Source: Hydrogenophaga intermedia
Lineage (GTDB): Bacteria; Pseudomonadota; Gammaproteobacteria; Burkholderiales; Burkholderiaceae_C
Assembly (NCBI RefSeq): GCF_000723405.1
Contig: NZ_CCAE010000051.1
Coordinates: 1-32,770, forward strand
Length of the DNA: 32,770 nucleotides
Direction of reading: 5' to 3'
In this document: one piece after another, positions 9,569-18,901 of the stretch
Layout: the number at the start of each line of letters is the position of its first letter
How positions within the stretch are numbered: position 1 is the first letter of the stretch
Notes under the pieces: generated by a model
The model's input: only the letters and a program-made list of their open reading frames with translations
Databases searched by the model: none
What the model was told of the DNA's origin: nothing
Position numbers and translations under genes: made by a program

Positions 9569-10147
9569 ATGAGACCTTTCCTCCCCGACTGGGCCCACCC
9601 CTGGGTCGAAGCCATCACCATCGCCCTGCAGGTCGTCCTGATCATCCTGTTCGCGATGCTGCTGCGCTCGCTGCTGCACCGATTCGTCACCCGCCTCGCT
9701 GCCGAGAAGAAGCTGCCGCTGGACTTCACCGTCGGCAGCAAGCGCCTGGTCACCTTCTTGCTGACCGGCGCGGCGCTGCTGTGGATCCTGGACCGCATGG
9801 GCGTGTCGGCCGGGGTCATCTGGGCCGGCTTCACGGGTTTCGTCACCGTGGGCGCCATCGCCTTCTTCGCCGCCTGGAGCGTGCTCTCCAACATCTTCTG
9901 CTCGGTGCTGATCTACACCACGCGCCCCTTCGGCCTGCACGACCACATCGAACTGCTGGAAGGCGGGGACAAGCCCGGCCTGGCCGGTGAGGTACTGGAC
10001 ATCAACCTCGTCTACACCACGCTCAAGGAAGACCCGGTGGATGGCCAGGAGCCCACGCACCTGCGCATCCCCAACAGCCTGTTCTTCCAGCGCACCACGC
10101 GCCTGCGCAAGAGCCAGATGCCCGTGCTCGGTTCGTTGCTGGACTGA
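9569..10147 (+). CDS. short MscS-like mechanosensitive channel protein
   Basis: The protein has 192 residues from ATG 9569; an upstream TTG at 9521 lies inside the hairpin and is rejected. There is an N-terminal membrane segment (ITIALQVVLIILFAMLLRSL), a second around residues 60-80, and a Gly/Ala-rich pore-helix segment (GVIWAGFTGFVTVGAIAFFA). Next come the MscS beta-domain entry (SNIFCSVLIYTTRPFGLHDH) and IPNSLFFQ. The protein ends soon after the beta domain, so the C-terminal alpha/beta cage of full MscS (about 286 residues in E. coli) is missing. Short forms of this kind are common. The expected role is pressure-gated solute release across the inner membrane. Neighbours give no further clue. 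Confidence 0.82.
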   Translation: MRPFLPDWAHPWVEAITIALQVVLIILFAMLLRSLLHRFVTRLAAEKKLPLDFTVGSKRLVTFLLTGAALLWILDRMGVSAGVIWAGFTGFVTVGAIAFFAAWSVLSNIFCSVLIYTTRPFGLHDHIELLEGGDKPGLAGEVLDINLVYTTLKEDPVDGQEPTHLRIPNSLFFQRTTRLRKSQMPVLGSLLD

Positions 10148-10276
10148 ACGGCCGCTCGGCTGCCCCGTAAAGGGCGTTACCGAGTTGTTTCCATTCCCCT
10201 ACCTGAGACACCTCCGGTTACAGGCACCCCCGGACCGCGTTCTAGATTGCGCTTACCGAAGCAAAGGAGTGAGCGA

Positions 10277-10822
10277 ATGGACAAGTCAATGATCAAAGGC
10301 GTGGTGATCGGCGGGATCGCCATGGTGGTGCTGGGTGCCGGCGCCGTGGGCGGTTACCAGACCCTGGCCAAGCCCAAGGAGGCCCAGGTGCTGTCCGTCA
10401 AGGAAGTGATGACCACCGTGAGCACGCCGCGCGAGGTGTGCGAGAACGTGGCCGTGCAGCGCCAGGCGCCCGTGAAGGACGAGCACCGCATCGCCGGCAC
10501 CGTGGTGGGTGGCCTGGCCGGCGGCCTGCTGGGCAGCACCATCGGCAAGGGCTCGGGCAAGACCGTGGCCACCGTGGCCGGCGCCGCGGCCGGCGGCTAC
10601 GCGGGCAACCAGGTGCAGAAGAACATGCAGAAGAACGACACCGTGACCACCACGGAGCGCCGCTGCCGCACGGTGAACGAGAAGTCGCAGAAGCTCTCCG
10701 GCTACGACGTGACCTACCGCCTCGACGGCCAGGACGCCACGGTGCGCACCTCGTTCAAGCCCGGGGCCACGCTGCCGGTGAAGGACGGCAAGGTCGATAC
10801 GACGGCACCGTCCGGCGCCTGA
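10277..10822 (+). CDS. glycine-zipper 2TM-domain envelope protein
   Basis: The protein has 181 residues from ATG 10277, which has a good AAAGGAG site 7 bp upstream; an earlier in-frame ATG at 10247 lacks one. An N-terminal signal anchor (MIKGVVIGGIAMVVLGAGAV) precedes a glycine-zipper pair (AGTVVGGLAGGLLGSTIGKG, then AGAAAGGYAGNQVQKNMQ). A C-terminal domain follows (RRCRTVNEK, SGYDVTYRLDGQDATVRT). This is the 17-kDa surface-antigen/glycine-zipper 2TM family, usually envelope-associated and of unclear function. It converges with the VOC gene: both stop codons lie in the palindrome TGAGCGCGCTCA (10820-10831). No operon partner is evident. Confidence 0.8.
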   Translation: MDKSMIKGVVIGGIAMVVLGAGAVGGYQTLAKPKEAQVLSVKEVMTTVSTPREVCENVAVQRQAPVKDEHRIAGTVVGGLAGGLLGSTIGKGSGKTVATVAGAAAGGYAGNQVQKNMQKNDTVTTTERRCRTVNEKSQKLSGYDVTYRLDGQDATVRTSFKPGATLPVKDGKVDTTAPSGA

Positions 10823-10831
10823 GCGCGCTCA
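10820..10831. repeat. palindrome holding both convergent stop codons
   Basis: TGAGCGCGCTCA is a perfect 12-bp palindrome. Its first three bases are the stop of the glycine-zipper gene and its last three are the stop of the VOC gene on the other strand. It lacks a loop and a T-run, so it is a weak terminator candidate at best and may be chance. Confidence 0.5.
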
Positions 10832-11212
10832 GCGCATCGAGTGCAACCCGATCATGTTGCCTTCGGTGTCGTTCACCAAGGCGATGTAGCCGTACTCGCC
10901 GATGGACATCTTGTCCTTGAAAACCTTGCCCCCGTGCGAGGCGGCGCGAGCGGCCTCGACCGCGCAGTCGTCGCAAGCGAAGTACACGATCGTGCTGTTG
11001 CCGCCCGAGGGCATGCCGTCCATCTGCACCAGCGCGCCGGGCGCGCCGTAGCTTTCCATGGACGAGGGAAAGGCCCACATCTGCATGCCATCGCTGGCGG
11101 TGGGGTCGCCCAGCGGCGCGAGCGTTCCCTGGAACACAGCCTCATAGAAGGCCTTGGCGCGGGGCATGTCCTGCACGTAGATCTCGAACCAGCCGATGGG
11201 GTTGGTCTTCAT
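10829..11212 (-). CDS. VOC-family (glyoxalase/bleomycin-resistance fold) protein
   Basis: The protein has 127 residues from ATG 11210-11212, preceded by AAAGGAGA; longer upstream starts run into the eutB promoter region and are rejected. The pattern GWFEIYVQDMPRAKAFYEAV at the N-terminus and YIALVNDTEGNMIGLHS at the C-terminus are the two halves of a vicinal-oxygen-chelate domain. A Gly/Pro-rich centre lies between (GALVQMDGMPSGGNSTIVYF). The family includes metal-dependent lyases, dioxygenases and resistance proteins, and the substrate cannot be predicted here. It stands alone, divergent from eutBC and convergent with the glycine-zipper gene. Confidence 0.85.
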   Translation of the reverse strand: MKTNPIGWFEIYVQDMPRAKAFYEAVFQGTLAPLGDPTASDGMQMWAFPSSMESYGAPGALVQMDGMPSGGNSTIVYFACDDCAVEAARAASHGGKVFKDKMSIGEYGYIALVNDTEGNMIGLHSMR

Positions 11213-11315
11213 GGCGTCTCCTTTCGTTCGGGCGGTTGCGCAGGGGGCCACTATGACGCAAACCCTGGTCGCCCGGGGGCATCGCTGGCATGCTTGCTGC
11301 ATTCGGGACTGGCCA

Positions 11316-12713
11316 GTGAGCGCGTACCACCACACCATCGACGACCAGGTCTGGCGCTTTCGCGACCTGCGCGAGCTGATGGCCAAGGCCACGCCAGCGC
11401 GCTCGGGCGACGCACTGGCCGGGCTGGCCGCCGCGTCGGCTGTGGAGCGCATGGCCGCACGCCTCGCACTGGCCGACCTGCCCTTGCGCCGCTTCCTCGA
11501 CGAGGCGCTGATCCCCTACGAGCGCGACGAAGTCACCCGCCTCATCATCGACACGCACGACGCCACGGCCTTTGCACCGATCGCGCACCTCACGGTCGGC
11601 GGCCTGCGCGACTGGTTGCTCGACGAGCGCACCACCAGCGAGACCCTGGCCAGCGTGCGCCCGGGCCTCATCCCCGAGATGGTGGCCGCCGTGAGCAAAC
11701 TCATGCGCAACCAGGACCTGATCGCCGTGGCGCGCAAGTGCCGCGTGGTCACCGCCTTTCGCAACACCATCGGCCTGCCGGGCCGCCTGGCCGTGCGCCT
11801 GCAGCCCAACCACCCCACGGATGACCTGCGGGGCATCGCGGCCAGCGTCATCGACGGTCTGCTGTACGGCTGCGGCGACGCGGTCATCGGCGTGAACCCG
11901 GCGAGCGACAACATCGGCGTGCTCACGCAACTGGTGCACCGCCTCGGCGACGTGGTGGAGCGCCTGCAGATACCCACGCAGACCTGCGTGCTCACGCACG
12001 TCACCAACACGCTGCGGATGATCGAACATGGCGCGCCGGTGGACCTGGTGTTCCAGTCCATCGCGGGCACCGAGGCCGCCAACGCCAGCTTCGGCGTGAA
12101 CCTGGCCCTGCTGACCGAGGCGCGCGAGGCGGCCTTGTCGCTCAAGCGCGGTACGGTGGGTCACAACGTGATGTATTTCGAGACCGGCCAGGGCAGCGCG
12201 CTGTCGGCCGATGCGCACCACGGTGTGGACCAGCAGACCTGCGAGGCGCGCGCCTACGCGGTGGCGCGCGCGTTCGATCCGCTGCTCACCAACACCGTGG
12301 TCGGCTTCATCGGGCCGGAGTACCTGTACGACGGCAAGCAGATCACCCGCGCGGGCCTGGAAGACCACTTCTGCGGCAAGCTGCTGGGCGTACCGCTGGG
12401 CGTGGACGTCTGCTACACCAACCACGCCGAGGCCGACCAGGACGACATGGACAACCTGCTCACCCTGCTGGGCGCGGCGGGCGTGAACTTCGTGATGGGC
12501 GTGCCCGGGGCCGACGACATCATGCTCAACTACCAGAGCACCTCCTTTCACGACGCGCTCTACCTGCGCCAGACGCTGGGCCTGCGCCACGCGCCCGAGT
12601 TCGAGGCCTGGCTGCAGCGCATGCACATCCTCGACGACGGGGGCCGTCTGCTGGCCGCAGGCGCGCAGCAGGCGGCGCTTGCGCGCCTGCAGCAACTGGG
12701 GCTGACCGCATGA
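11316..12713 (+). CDS. eutB: ethanolamine ammonia-lyase large subunit
   Basis: The protein has 465 residues if translation begins at GTG 11316 (VSAYHHTIDDQVWRFRDL), which aligns with the start of known EutB proteins. An ATG at 11253 is possible but adds residues unlike the family. Conserved blocks include ARSGDALAGLAAAS, PGRLAVRLQPNHPTDD, GDAVIGVNPASDN, YFETGQGSALSA, NTVVGFIGPEYLYDG, DHFCGKLLG and NFVMGVPGADDIMLNYQ. With EutC it forms the adenosylcobalamin-dependent enzyme that converts ethanolamine to acetaldehyde and ammonia. It overlaps eutC by 4 bp. No carboxysome-like shell genes, reactivase or acetaldehyde dehydrogenase lie nearby, so a nitrogen-scavenging role in the cytosol is likely. 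Confidence 0.95.
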   Translation: MSAYHHTIDDQVWRFRDLRELMAKATPARSGDALAGLAAASAVERMAARLALADLPLRRFLDEALIPYERDEVTRLIIDTHDATAFAPIAHLTVGGLRDWLLDERTTSETLASVRPGLIPEMVAAVSKLMRNQDLIAVARKCRVVTAFRNTIGLPGRLAVRLQPNHPTDDLRGIAASVIDGLLYGCGDAVIGVNPASDNIGVLTQLVHRLGDVVERLQIPTQTCVLTHVTNTLRMIEHGAPVDLVFQSIAGTEAANASFGVNLALLTEAREAALSLKRGTVGHNVMYFETGQGSALSADAHHGVDQQTCEARAYAVARAFDPLLTNTVVGFIGPEYLYDGKQITRAGLEDHFCGKLLGVPLGVDVCYTNHAEADQDDMDNLLTLLGAAGVNFVMGVPGADDIMLNYQSTSFHDALYLRQTLGLRHAPEFEAWLQRMHILDDGGRLLAAGAQQAALARLQQLGLTA

Positions 12714-13486
12714 GCGAGTCGCCCCGCGTGCCCCCCGACCCCTGGCACCACCTTCGCGAGCACACGGCCGCGCGCATTGCGCTCGGCCGCTCGGGCGCCG
12801 GCCTGCCCACCGACGAACTGTTGCGCTTCGGCCTGGCTCACGCCCAGGCGCGCGACGCGGTGCACCTGGCACTGGACGTGGCCGCGCTGACTGCGCGCCT
12901 GCGGCCCCTGAATCTGACCACGCACGCGGTGCGCAGCGCCGCCACCGACCGGGCGAGCTACCTGCTGCGGCCCGACCTGGGGCGCCGCCTGCACCCCGAC
13001 GACGCGGCGCGTCTGCGCGACCTGTCCCGCCCCGAAGGCTGCGACCTGCTCATCGTCATCGGCGACGGCCTGTCCGCGCAAGCCATCGAACGCCAGGCGC
13101 CACCGCTGCTGGAGGCCGTGCTGAGCCAGGCCCCACCCGATTGGTCCCTCGGCCCGCTGGTGATCGCCACGCAGGCGCGCGTGGCGCTGGGCGACGAGGT
13201 CGGCGCCGCGCTCGGCGCCCGTCTGGTGGCCATGCTCATCGGCGAGCGTCCCGGGCTTTCCTCGCCCGACAGCCTGGGCATCTACCTCACCTGGGCCCCG
13301 CAGGCGGGCCGCCACGACGCGCAGCGCAACTGCATCTCCAACGTGCGGCCCGAAGGCCTGCCCCCGTCCGCGGCGGCCACGCGTCTGTGGTGGCTGTGCC
13401 GCGAGGCGCGGCAGCTGCGGCTCACTGGCGTGGAACTGAAAGACCGCAGCGATCAGCCGCTACTGTCCCAACGGTCGCGCGACTGA
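12710..13486 (+). CDS. eutC: ethanolamine ammonia-lyase small subunit
   Basis: This 258-residue protein starts by an ATGA overlap with eutB. EutC signatures are clear: ARIALGRSGAGLPT near the N-terminus, LLIVIGDGLSAQAIE in the centre, and MLIGERPGLSSPDSLGIYLT and RNCISNVRPEGL toward the C-terminus. Together with EutB it binds adenosylcobalamin at the subunit interface. No cobalamin riboswitch was recognised before eutB, so any regulation by B12 or ethanolamine is not visible here. A 7-bp hairpin follows the stop codon directly. Confidence 0.95.
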   Translation: MSESPRVPPDPWHHLREHTAARIALGRSGAGLPTDELLRFGLAHAQARDAVHLALDVAALTARLRPLNLTTHAVRSAATDRASYLLRPDLGRRLHPDDAARLRDLSRPEGCDLLIVIGDGLSAQAIERQAPPLLEAVLSQAPPDWSLGPLVIATQARVALGDEVGAALGARLVAMLIGERPGLSSPDSLGIYLTWAPQAGRHDAQRNCISNVRPEGLPPSAAATRLWWLCREARQLRLTGVELKDRSDQPLLSQRSRD

Positions 13487-13511
13487 GGCGCGATGGGACT
13501 ACACTCGCGCC
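13487..13511 (+). terminator. hairpin just after eutC, possible terminator
   Basis: GGCGCGA (13487-13493) and TCGCGCC (13505-13511) form a perfect 7-bp GC-rich stem with an 11-base loop, starting one base after the eutC stop and ending 4 bases before the riboswitch. There is no T-run, so termination is uncertain. It would insulate eutBC from the thiamine operon. Confidence 0.4.
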
Positions 13512-13515
13512 CATT

Positions 13516-13607
13516 GCTCCGGGGTGCACAGACATTGGTCTGGCGCTGAGATGGCCACCTGGCCGAACCCGTGAACTTGATCCGGCTAGTACCGGCGAAA
13601 GAAGAGC
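13516..13607 (+). promoter_or_regulatory. TPP riboswitch (THI element) controlling the thi operon
   Basis: The conserved THI-box pieces appear in order: GCTCCGGGGTGC at the 5' side, CTGAGATGGCC (13546-13556), then ACCCGTGAACTTGATCCGGC (13567-13586) and TAGTACCGGCGAAAGAAGAGC closing the 3' side. GCTC (13516-13519) pairs with GAGC (13604-13607) as the P1 helix. This aptamer binds thiamine pyrophosphate and shuts down the genes downstream when thiamine is plentiful. It sits about 130 bases before thiC, and two further hairpins in the gap may be part of the expression platform. Confidence 0.93.
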
Positions 13608-13608
13608 G

Positions 13609-13652
13609 CATGCCGAGGTGAACGGCATGTCGGGCCCACCGCCTCATGGCGG
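13609..13652 (+). promoter_or_regulatory. paired hairpins between TPP aptamer and thiC, possible expression platform
   Basis: CATGCCG/CGGCATG (13609-13629, 7-base loop) and CCGCC/GGCGG (13639-13652, TCAT loop) follow the aptamer. Neither has a T-run, so control by ribosome-site masking or Rho is more likely than an intrinsic terminator. The thiC ribosome site (ACAGGAG) lies at 13724-13730. The mechanism is inferred. Confidence 0.45.
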
Positions 13653-13738
13653 CTTGGCGCATCTGACATGAAGCCACCAACGCGGTCCTCCGGAGCAACC
13701 ACCGCCGTGTGTTTGCTTGGCCCACAGGAGACCGCCCC

Positions 13739-15637
<1,899 letters not shown>

Positions 15638-15639
15638 GG

Positions 15640-16728
15640 ATGGCGCGCATCGGCATCGCGGGCGCGGGTGTGCTGGGGCGACTGCTGGCCTGGTGGCTGG
15701 CGCGCGACGGGCACGACGTGACCGTGTTCGACCCGGCCGACGGCCCGCTGCCGCCCGTGCCGGGCCGCGTGGCGCCCGCGCATGGGCGGCCCCACGCAGC
15801 GGGCTTCACGGCCGCGGGCATGCTCAGCCCGTTGGCCGAGCTCGACGGTGCCGAGCCCGCCGTGGCGCGCCTGGGCTGGCGCTCGCTGCCGCTGTGGCGC
15901 GCCATCGGCCAGCACCTGCGCGAAGGCGGCGCGCCCGAGTTGGTGCGCACCGAGGGCAGCCTGTTGCTGGCGCACGGCAGCGACCGGGGCAGCGCGCAGC
16001 GCACGCTGGCGCGCCTGAGCGCCGTGGCCGACGCGCCCGCGCCGCAACCGCTGGACGCCGCCGCGCTGCGCGAACTGGAGCCCGCGCTGGCCCCCGGCCT
16101 GCTGGCCTGGCTGCTGCCCGGCGAAGGCCAGTTGCTGCCACGCGAAACCCTGCAGGCCCTGGCCGAACAGGCCGACGGCGTGCGCTGGCGCTGGAACGCA
16201 CGGGTGGACACGGTGCACCCGGGCGGCCTGCAACTGGCCGACGGCAGCGGCTTTGCGGCGGACCTCGCCATCGACACACGCGGCCTGGGCGCGCGGCCCG
16301 AGGTGGCGTTGCGCGGCGTGCGCGGCGAGGTGGTGTGGCTGCACGCGCCCGGCGTGCGCCTGCAGCGGCCCGTGCGGCTGCTGCACCCGCGCCACCGCGT
16401 GTACCTGGTGCCGCGCCCGGGCGATCGTTTCGTCATCGGCGCCAGCGAGATCGAAAGCGAGGACCGCTCGTCCGTGAGCCTGCGCAGCGCGCTGGAGCTG
16501 ATGTCGGCCGCGCACAGTGTGTTACCGGAACTGGCCGAGGCGCGCATCGATCACCTGGAAACCAACCTGCGCCCCGCGCGCGCCGACCACCTGCCCTGCG
16601 TCGAACACGCGCCGGGCCTGCTGCGCATCAATGGCCTGTTCCGCCACGGCTGGATGATCGCGCCCGCACTGGTGCAGGACGCCCTGGCCGCCGCGGGCTG
16701 GGCGCGCAACGGAGAATCCCCGCCATGA
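15640..16728 (+). CDS. thiO: FAD-dependent glycine oxidase of thiazole synthesis
   Basis: The protein has 362 residues from ATG 15640, two bases after the thiC stop. It opens with a Rossmann FAD-binding motif (GIAGAGVLGRLLAWWLARDG followed by VTVFD). GFTAAGMLSPLAE and the C-terminal DHLPCVEHAPGLLRINGLF with GWMIAPAL fit the DAO-type oxidase family. ThiO oxidises glycine to the imine dehydroglycine, used by ThiG to build the thiazole ring. Its place between thiC and thiS supports that role over a general amino-acid oxidase. The stop overlaps the thiS start (ATGA). The middle part is Ala/Arg-rich and less conserved. Confidence 0.88.
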   Translation: MARIGIAGAGVLGRLLAWWLARDGHDVTVFDPADGPLPPVPGRVAPAHGRPHAAGFTAAGMLSPLAELDGAEPAVARLGWRSLPLWRAIGQHLREGGAPELVRTEGSLLLAHGSDRGSAQRTLARLSAVADAPAPQPLDAAALRELEPALAPGLLAWLLPGEGQLLPRETLQALAEQADGVRWRWNARVDTVHPGGLQLADGSGFAADLAIDTRGLGARPEVALRGVRGEVVWLHAPGVRLQRPVRLLHPRHRVYLVPRPGDRFVIGASEIESEDRSSVSLRSALELMSAAHSVLPELAEARIDHLETNLRPARADHLPCVEHAPGLLRINGLFRHGWMIAPALVQDALAAAGWARNGESPP

Positions 16729-16940
16729 CAGAGACCACCCCCACCGTTCGCCTGAATGGCCGCGAACTGCCCTGCCCGCCCGGCACCACGCTGCAGGCCC
16801 TGCTGGAGCGCGAAGGCTTGCGGCCCGAGCGCGTGGCCACCGCGCTCAACGCGCGCTTCGTGCCGCGTGCCGCGCGCGCCGACACTGCGCTGCAATCGGG
16901 CGACGAGGTGAGCACCTTCGAAGCCATCGTCGGGGGATGA
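16725..16940 (+). CDS. thiS: thiamine sulfur-carrier protein
   Basis: The 71-residue ubiquitin-like protein starts by ATGA overlap with thiO and ends in GG. It shows VRLNGRELPCPPGTTLQALL, VATALNARFVPR and the tail VSTFEAIVGG. The C-terminal glycine is adenylated and then turned into a thiocarboxylate that gives sulfur to the thiazole ring made by ThiG. The gene was only visible inside a longer frame, so the start was set from the overlap and the family length. It overlaps thiG by 4 bp. Confidence 0.93.
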   Translation: MTETTPTVRLNGRELPCPPGTTLQALLEREGLRPERVATALNARFVPRAARADTALQSGDEVSTFEAIVGG

Positions 16941-17758
16941 ACATGGACACCAGCGCATCGACAACCCCGACCTGGACGGCCTACGGCGAAACGCTCACCT
17001 CGCGCCTGATGCTGGGCACCGCGGGCTACCCCTCGCCCACCGTGCTGCGGCAGGCACTGGACGCCAGCGGCGCGGGCGTGGTCACCGTGGGCCTGCGTCG
17101 CATGGTCGCGGGCGACGGTGGCGACAACGCCTTCCTCAACGAGCTGCTGCCGCCGCTGCGCGCGCGCGGCGTGCGCCTGCTGCCCAACACCGCCGGCTGC
17201 CGCAGCGCACGCGAGGCCGTGGCCCTGGCGCACATGGCGCGCGAGCTGATGGACACGCATTGGATCAAGCTGGAAGTGGTGGGCGACGAGCACACCCTGC
17301 AGCCCGACCCCTGGGGCACGGTGGAGGCCGCCGCCGAACTCGTGAAGGCCGGCTTCGCGGTGTTCCCCTACTGCACCGACGACCTCGTCACCTGCCAGCG
17401 CCTGCTGGACGCCGGCTGCGAGCTGCTGATGCCCTGGGGCGCACCCATCGGCTCGGGCCAGGGCCTGCTCAACCCCTGGGCCCTGCGCACGCTGCGCGCG
17501 CGCCTGCCGCAGGTGCCGCTGGTGGTGGACGCCGGCATCGGCGCGCCCTCGCACGCCGCTCTGGCGATGGAGCTGGGCTTCGACGCCGTGCTGCTCAACT
17601 CCGCCGTGGCGCACGCGCGCGATCCCGTGGCCATGGCGCGCGCCTTCGGCGACGCCGTGCGCGCGGGCCGCCTGGCCTTCGAGGCCGGCGTGATGGCGCC
17701 GCAGGACATGGCCATCGCCAGCACCCCCGTGTCGGGAAGGCCTATGCTGCTCGGATGA
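16937..17758 (+). CDS. thiG: thiazole synthase
   Basis: The protein has 273 residues from ATG 16937 (overlapping thiS) or ATG 16943. It is a TIM barrel that condenses deoxyxylulose phosphate, dehydroglycine and ThiS thiocarboxylate into thiazole phosphate. Family motifs are LMLGTAGYPS, LLPNTAGCRSAREAV, HWIKLEVVGD with the Schiff-base lysine at about 111, LMPWGAPIGSGQGL, VVDAGIGAPSHAA and VLLNSAVAHARDP. Tight coupling with thiS and thiO matches the glycine-oxidase branch of aerobic thiazole synthesis. The stop overlaps the thiE start. Confidence 0.96.
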   Translation: MNMDTSASTTPTWTAYGETLTSRLMLGTAGYPSPTVLRQALDASGAGVVTVGLRRMVAGDGGDNAFLNELLPPLRARGVRLLPNTAGCRSAREAVALAHMARELMDTHWIKLEVVGDEHTLQPDPWGTVEAAAELVKAGFAVFPYCTDDLVTCQRLLDAGCELLMPWGAPIGSGQGLLNPWALRTLRARLPQVPLVVDAGIGAPSHAALAMELGFDAVLLNSAVAHARDPVAMARAFGDAVRAGRLAFEAGVMAPQDMAIASTPVSGRPMLLG

Positions 17759-18837
17759 CTGAGATGACGGACACCCCTTCCACTGGGCTCACTGGACTCA
17801 CCCTCGACACCGCGCTGCGACTCGACGCGGCCGAGGCCGCGCGGCGCCTGGGCCACCAGCCCGGCTCGCTGTCCGTGCCAGAACTGGCGCGCGCGCTGCG
17901 CGACAGCGGCGCGTCGGCCGTGGTGATCACCGGCAACCCGCACGACTGGCTGGACACGCCGCACGCCACCGGCTGGCTCACGCGGCCCCGCACCGGGCCG
18001 GCCGACCACGCCGAACGCTTCGAGCGCGCTCGGCGCGCGGGCTGGGTGGTGGCCGACGCCGCCGTGCTCGCGCGCCTGCCCGATGGCGCGGGCGCGCTCG
18101 ACCTGCCCGTGCTGTCCGTGGACGATCAGCCCCTGCCCTGGGTGGCGCCGCTCGGCGTGCCGCACGCCTGGGGCGTCTATGCCATCGTCGACAGCGCCGA
18201 GCGCGTGCGCGCCTGCGCCGAGGCCGGCGTGGGGCTGGTGCAGTTGCGCATCAAGGCGCGGCGCGACGACCCGTCCGTGGAGCCCGAGATCCGCGCCGCG
18301 CTCGACGCGGTGCGCGCGGCGCGCGGCACCACGCTGGTGGTGAACGACCATTGGCGCACGGCGTTGAACCTGGACGCGCCCGCGTTGCACCTCGGTCAGG
18401 AAGACTGGTTGGCCCTGCGCCCCACCGAACGCACCACCATCGCCGCCGCGCAGGCGCGCGGCCTGCAACTGGGCATGAGCTCGCACAGCCTGTGGGAGCT
18501 GTGCCGCGCGCGCGGCGCGGGGGCCGACCTCATCGCCTGCGGGCCGGTGTGGCCCACCACCACCAAGGACATGCCCTGGCACGCCCAGGGCCTGGACAAC
18601 CTGGCCTGGTGGGTGCGCCTGGCGGGCCGCCCGGTCATCGCCATCGGCGGAGTGCTGGCGCCCGAGCAACTCGAGCAATGCGCCGCCACCGGCGCAGCCA
18701 CCGTGTGCGTGGTGCGCGGCCTGGGCGACGACCCGCGCGCCACGCTGCCGCGCTGGCAGCGCGCCTGGGACGCGGGGCAGGCCCTGCCCCGACGCCCCAC
18801 GCCCGCGTGGCCGCACGCCACGCTGGCGGCGGACTGA
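17755..18837 (+). CDS. thiE: thiamine phosphate synthase with long N-terminal extension
   Basis: The 360-residue protein starts by ATGA overlap with thiG. Residues about 140-350 are the TMP synthase barrel: VYAIVDS, VQLRIK (162-167), LVVNDHWRTALNL, ALHLGQEDW, LGMSSHSLWEL, ACGPVWPTTTKDMPW and VIAIGGV. It joins pyrimidine and thiazole phosphates to thiamine phosphate. A typical ThiE is about 210 residues. Here about 135 residues precede the barrel, including ARALRDSGASAVVITGNPHD and RRAGWVVADAAVLARLP, which loosely resemble the C-terminal part of HMP-phosphate kinase (ThiD) without its catalytic GTGC-type loop. This may be a worn ThiD remnant. The operon carries no separate thiD. Confidence 0.92.
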   Translation: MTEMTDTPSTGLTGLTLDTALRLDAAEAARRLGHQPGSLSVPELARALRDSGASAVVITGNPHDWLDTPHATGWLTRPRTGPADHAERFERARRAGWVVADAAVLARLPDGAGALDLPVLSVDDQPLPWVAPLGVPHAWGVYAIVDSAERVRACAEAGVGLVQLRIKARRDDPSVEPEIRAALDAVRAARGTTLVVNDHWRTALNLDAPALHLGQEDWLALRPTERTTIAAAQARGLQLGMSSHSLWELCRARGAGADLIACGPVWPTTTKDMPWHAQGLDNLAWWVRLAGRPVIAIGGVLAPEQLEQCAATGAATVCVVRGLGDDPRATLPRWQRAWDAGQALPRRPTPAWPHATLAAD

Positions 18838-18850
18838 CGGCCGGCTCAAC

Positions 18851-18890
18851 AGCCTTCAGCGGCCTTCAATGGCCTTCAATGGCCTTCCAC
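18851..18890. repeat. four-unit 10-bp tandem repeat in the thiE-porin gap
   Basis: AGCCTTCAGC, GGCCTTCAAT, GGCCTTCAAT and GGCCTTCCAC lie head to tail. The middle two are identical and the outer two are degenerate. They fill most of the 64-bp gap between the convergent thiE and porin genes. No hairpin with a T-run is present. The array may be a slippage product or a binding site. Confidence 0.85.
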
Positions 18891-18901
18891 GCGCCCAGCC
18901 C

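Noticed and set aside
11196..11315. Upstream ATG starts for EutB
   Set aside because: The added residues do not resemble EutB, and the start at 11196 overlaps the VOC gene start. GTG 11316 matches the family N-terminus, though ATG 11253 is not fully excluded.
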